Part shown: positions 5,147 to 5,832 of the stretch, one piece after another
Numbering within the stretch: the first letter of the stretch is position 1
Layout of the letters: each line of letters starts with the position of its first letter
Assembly (NCBI GenBank): GCA_021817875.1
Contig: JAKAFQ010000292.1
Location: forward strand, 1 to 5,832
Origin: Pseudomonadota bacterium
Lineage (GTDB): Bacteria; Pseudomonadota; Gammaproteobacteria; Steroidobacterales; Steroidobacteraceae
Direction: 5' to 3'
DNA: 5,832 nucleotides
Program-made: the position numbers and the translations under genes
Notes under the pieces: generated by a model
What the model was told of the DNA's origin: nothing
Database searches by the model: none
What the model saw: only the letters and a program-made list of their open reading frames with translations

Positions 5147-5790
5147 ACGCGGGTCTGTTCATCACCCTCGAGGGCATCGAAGGGGCGGGCAAGTCGACCG
5201 TGGCGCGCTGGGTGCTCGAGTGGCTGCGGCGGCACGGGCTGCGCGGGCTGCTGACGCGCGAGCCGGGCGGCACGCCTCTCGCCGAGCGCGTCCGGCGCAT
5301 CGCGCTCGAGCGCGGCAGCGAAACGCTCCCGCCGGTCACCGAGACGCTGCTGATGTTCGCCGCCCGGGGCATTCATCTGGAGAATCTGATCCGGCCGGCG
5401 CTCGCGCGCGGGGAGTGGGTCGTGTGCGACCGGTTCACCGACGCCACCCGTGCGTACCAGGGCTTCGGCCGGGGCGTCGACCCGGCCTGGATCGAGGATC
5501 TGGCCGCCCGGGTGCATGGGGATCTGCAGCCGGCCTGCACGCTGCTGCTCGATCTGCCGGTGGCGCTCGGACTGCAGCGGGCCAGGGGCCGCGAGGCGGG
5601 CGAGGCGGATCGTTTCGAGGCCGAAACCCATGGCTTTTTCGAGCGGGTGCGCGCCGGCTACCTGGAGCAGGCCCGGCGCGAGCCCGGGCGCATCCGCCTC
5701 ATCGATGCGGCCACCGCCCTCGAGGACGTGCAGCGCCAGGTGAGCGAGGTGCTCCGGGGGCTGGTGGCGCCCGGGACGCGCGGCGCATGA
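5143..5790 (+). CDS. tmk: thymidylate kinase
   Basis: This cytosolic enzyme phosphorylates dTMP to dTDP with ATP, the step common to de novo and salvage routes to dTTP. The protein has 215 residues, matching bacterial TMP kinases (E. coli 213). The P-loop is GIEGAGKST (11-19). REPGGTPLAE (39-48) and VCDRFTDATRAYQGFGRG (94-111, with the DRF motif at 96-98) form the dTMP site. The LID segment RARGREAGEADRFE (146-159) is Arg-rich. A glycine-rich P-loop without arginine together with arginines in the LID is the type II arrangement of E. coli, not the eukaryotic type I. LLLDLPVALGL (134-144) is the core strand after the LPC/AC turn. The ATG overlaps the mltG stop as ATGA and the ribosome binding site is weak, so translation is probably coupled. 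No defects seen. Confidence 0.97.
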   Translation: MNAGLFITLEGIEGAGKSTVARWVLEWLRRHGLRGLLTREPGGTPLAERVRRIALERGSETLPPVTETLLMFAARGIHLENLIRPALARGEWVVCDRFTDATRAYQGFGRGVDPAWIEDLAARVHGDLQPACTLLLDLPVALGLQRARGREAGEADRFEAETHGFFERVRAGYLEQARREPGRIRLIDAATALEDVQRQVSEVLRGLVAPGTRGA

Positions 5791-5832
5791 ACCCGGGGTG
5801 GCTGACGGGGGAGATGCAGCGTCTGCGCGGCG
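5787..5832 (+). CDS. holB: start of DNA polymerase III delta-prime subunit (partial, cut by window edge)
   Basis: Only 15 codons are visible: ATG overlapping the tmk stop as ATGA, then NPGWLTGEMQRLRG, still open at the edge. HolB (delta prime) is part of the clamp-loader complex that places the beta clamp on DNA. The call rests mainly on position, since holB follows tmk directly in the gammaproteobacterial cluster. A short N terminus with a P-x-W-L-like stretch followed by a helix ending in basic residues is compatible with delta-prime proteins, but 15 residues cannot prove it. The 4-base overlap matches the style of the preceding junctions. Confidence 0.62.
   Translation, partial: MNPGWLTGEMQRLRG

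Noticed and set aside
1..5832. Mobile elements, CRISPR arrays, defence or other undescribed systems
   Set aside because: Coding sequence fills nearly the whole window with recognised housekeeping genes; no direct repeats of array type, transposase, integrase or attachment site was seen.

Overview
The window is a compact, single-strand block of housekeeping genes from a high-GC bacterium. It reads acpP, fabF, pabB, pabC, mltG, tmk and the first codons of holB, all on the + strand. The order acpP-fabF-pabC-mltG-tmk-holB is the classic gammaproteobacterial fatty-acid cluster (in E. coli it follows plsX-fabH-fabD-fabG). The strong third-position GC bias, and pabB lying between fabF and pabC, suggest a high-GC gammaproteobacterium, for example of the Xanthomonadales, Nevskiales or Chromatiales type. 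That placement is inferred from gene order and composition; the genus cannot be named from this sequence.

Layout. Positions 1-138 are non-coding and lead into acpP. They hold a good -10 hexamer, two small perfect dyads, a larger imperfect hairpin in the presumed leader and a clear ribosome binding site. acpP (139-381) is separated from fabF by 90 bases that contain a perfect 10-bp GC-rich hairpin without a U tract. fabF (472-1719, GTG start) is followed 10 bases later by pabB, which probably starts at TTG 1730. From pabB onward every junction overlaps: pabB/pabC by 4 bases, pabC/mltG by 8, mltG/tmk by 4 and tmk/holB by 4. No promoter or terminator is evident between fabF and the right edge, so this looks like one transcription unit with translational coupling.

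How the genes work together. AcpP carries the growing acyl chain and FabF elongates it. PabB (with a PabA glutaminase not in this window) and PabC turn chorismate into 4-aminobenzoate for folate. MltG cleaves nascent peptidoglycan strands, Tmk makes dTDP for DNA synthesis, and HolB is the delta-prime subunit of the DNA polymerase III clamp loader. The operon thus links membrane lipid, cell wall, folate/thymidylate and replication functions, all growth-related.

I found no mobile element, CRISPR array, tRNA, rRNA or undescribed system. The points worth a second look are modest: an unusual N-terminal extension or possible frameshift at the pabC start, an alanine where E. coli PabB has its catalytic lysine, the acpP-fabF hairpin, the dyads around the acpP promoter, and a marked excess of the in-frame codon pair CTC-GAG.
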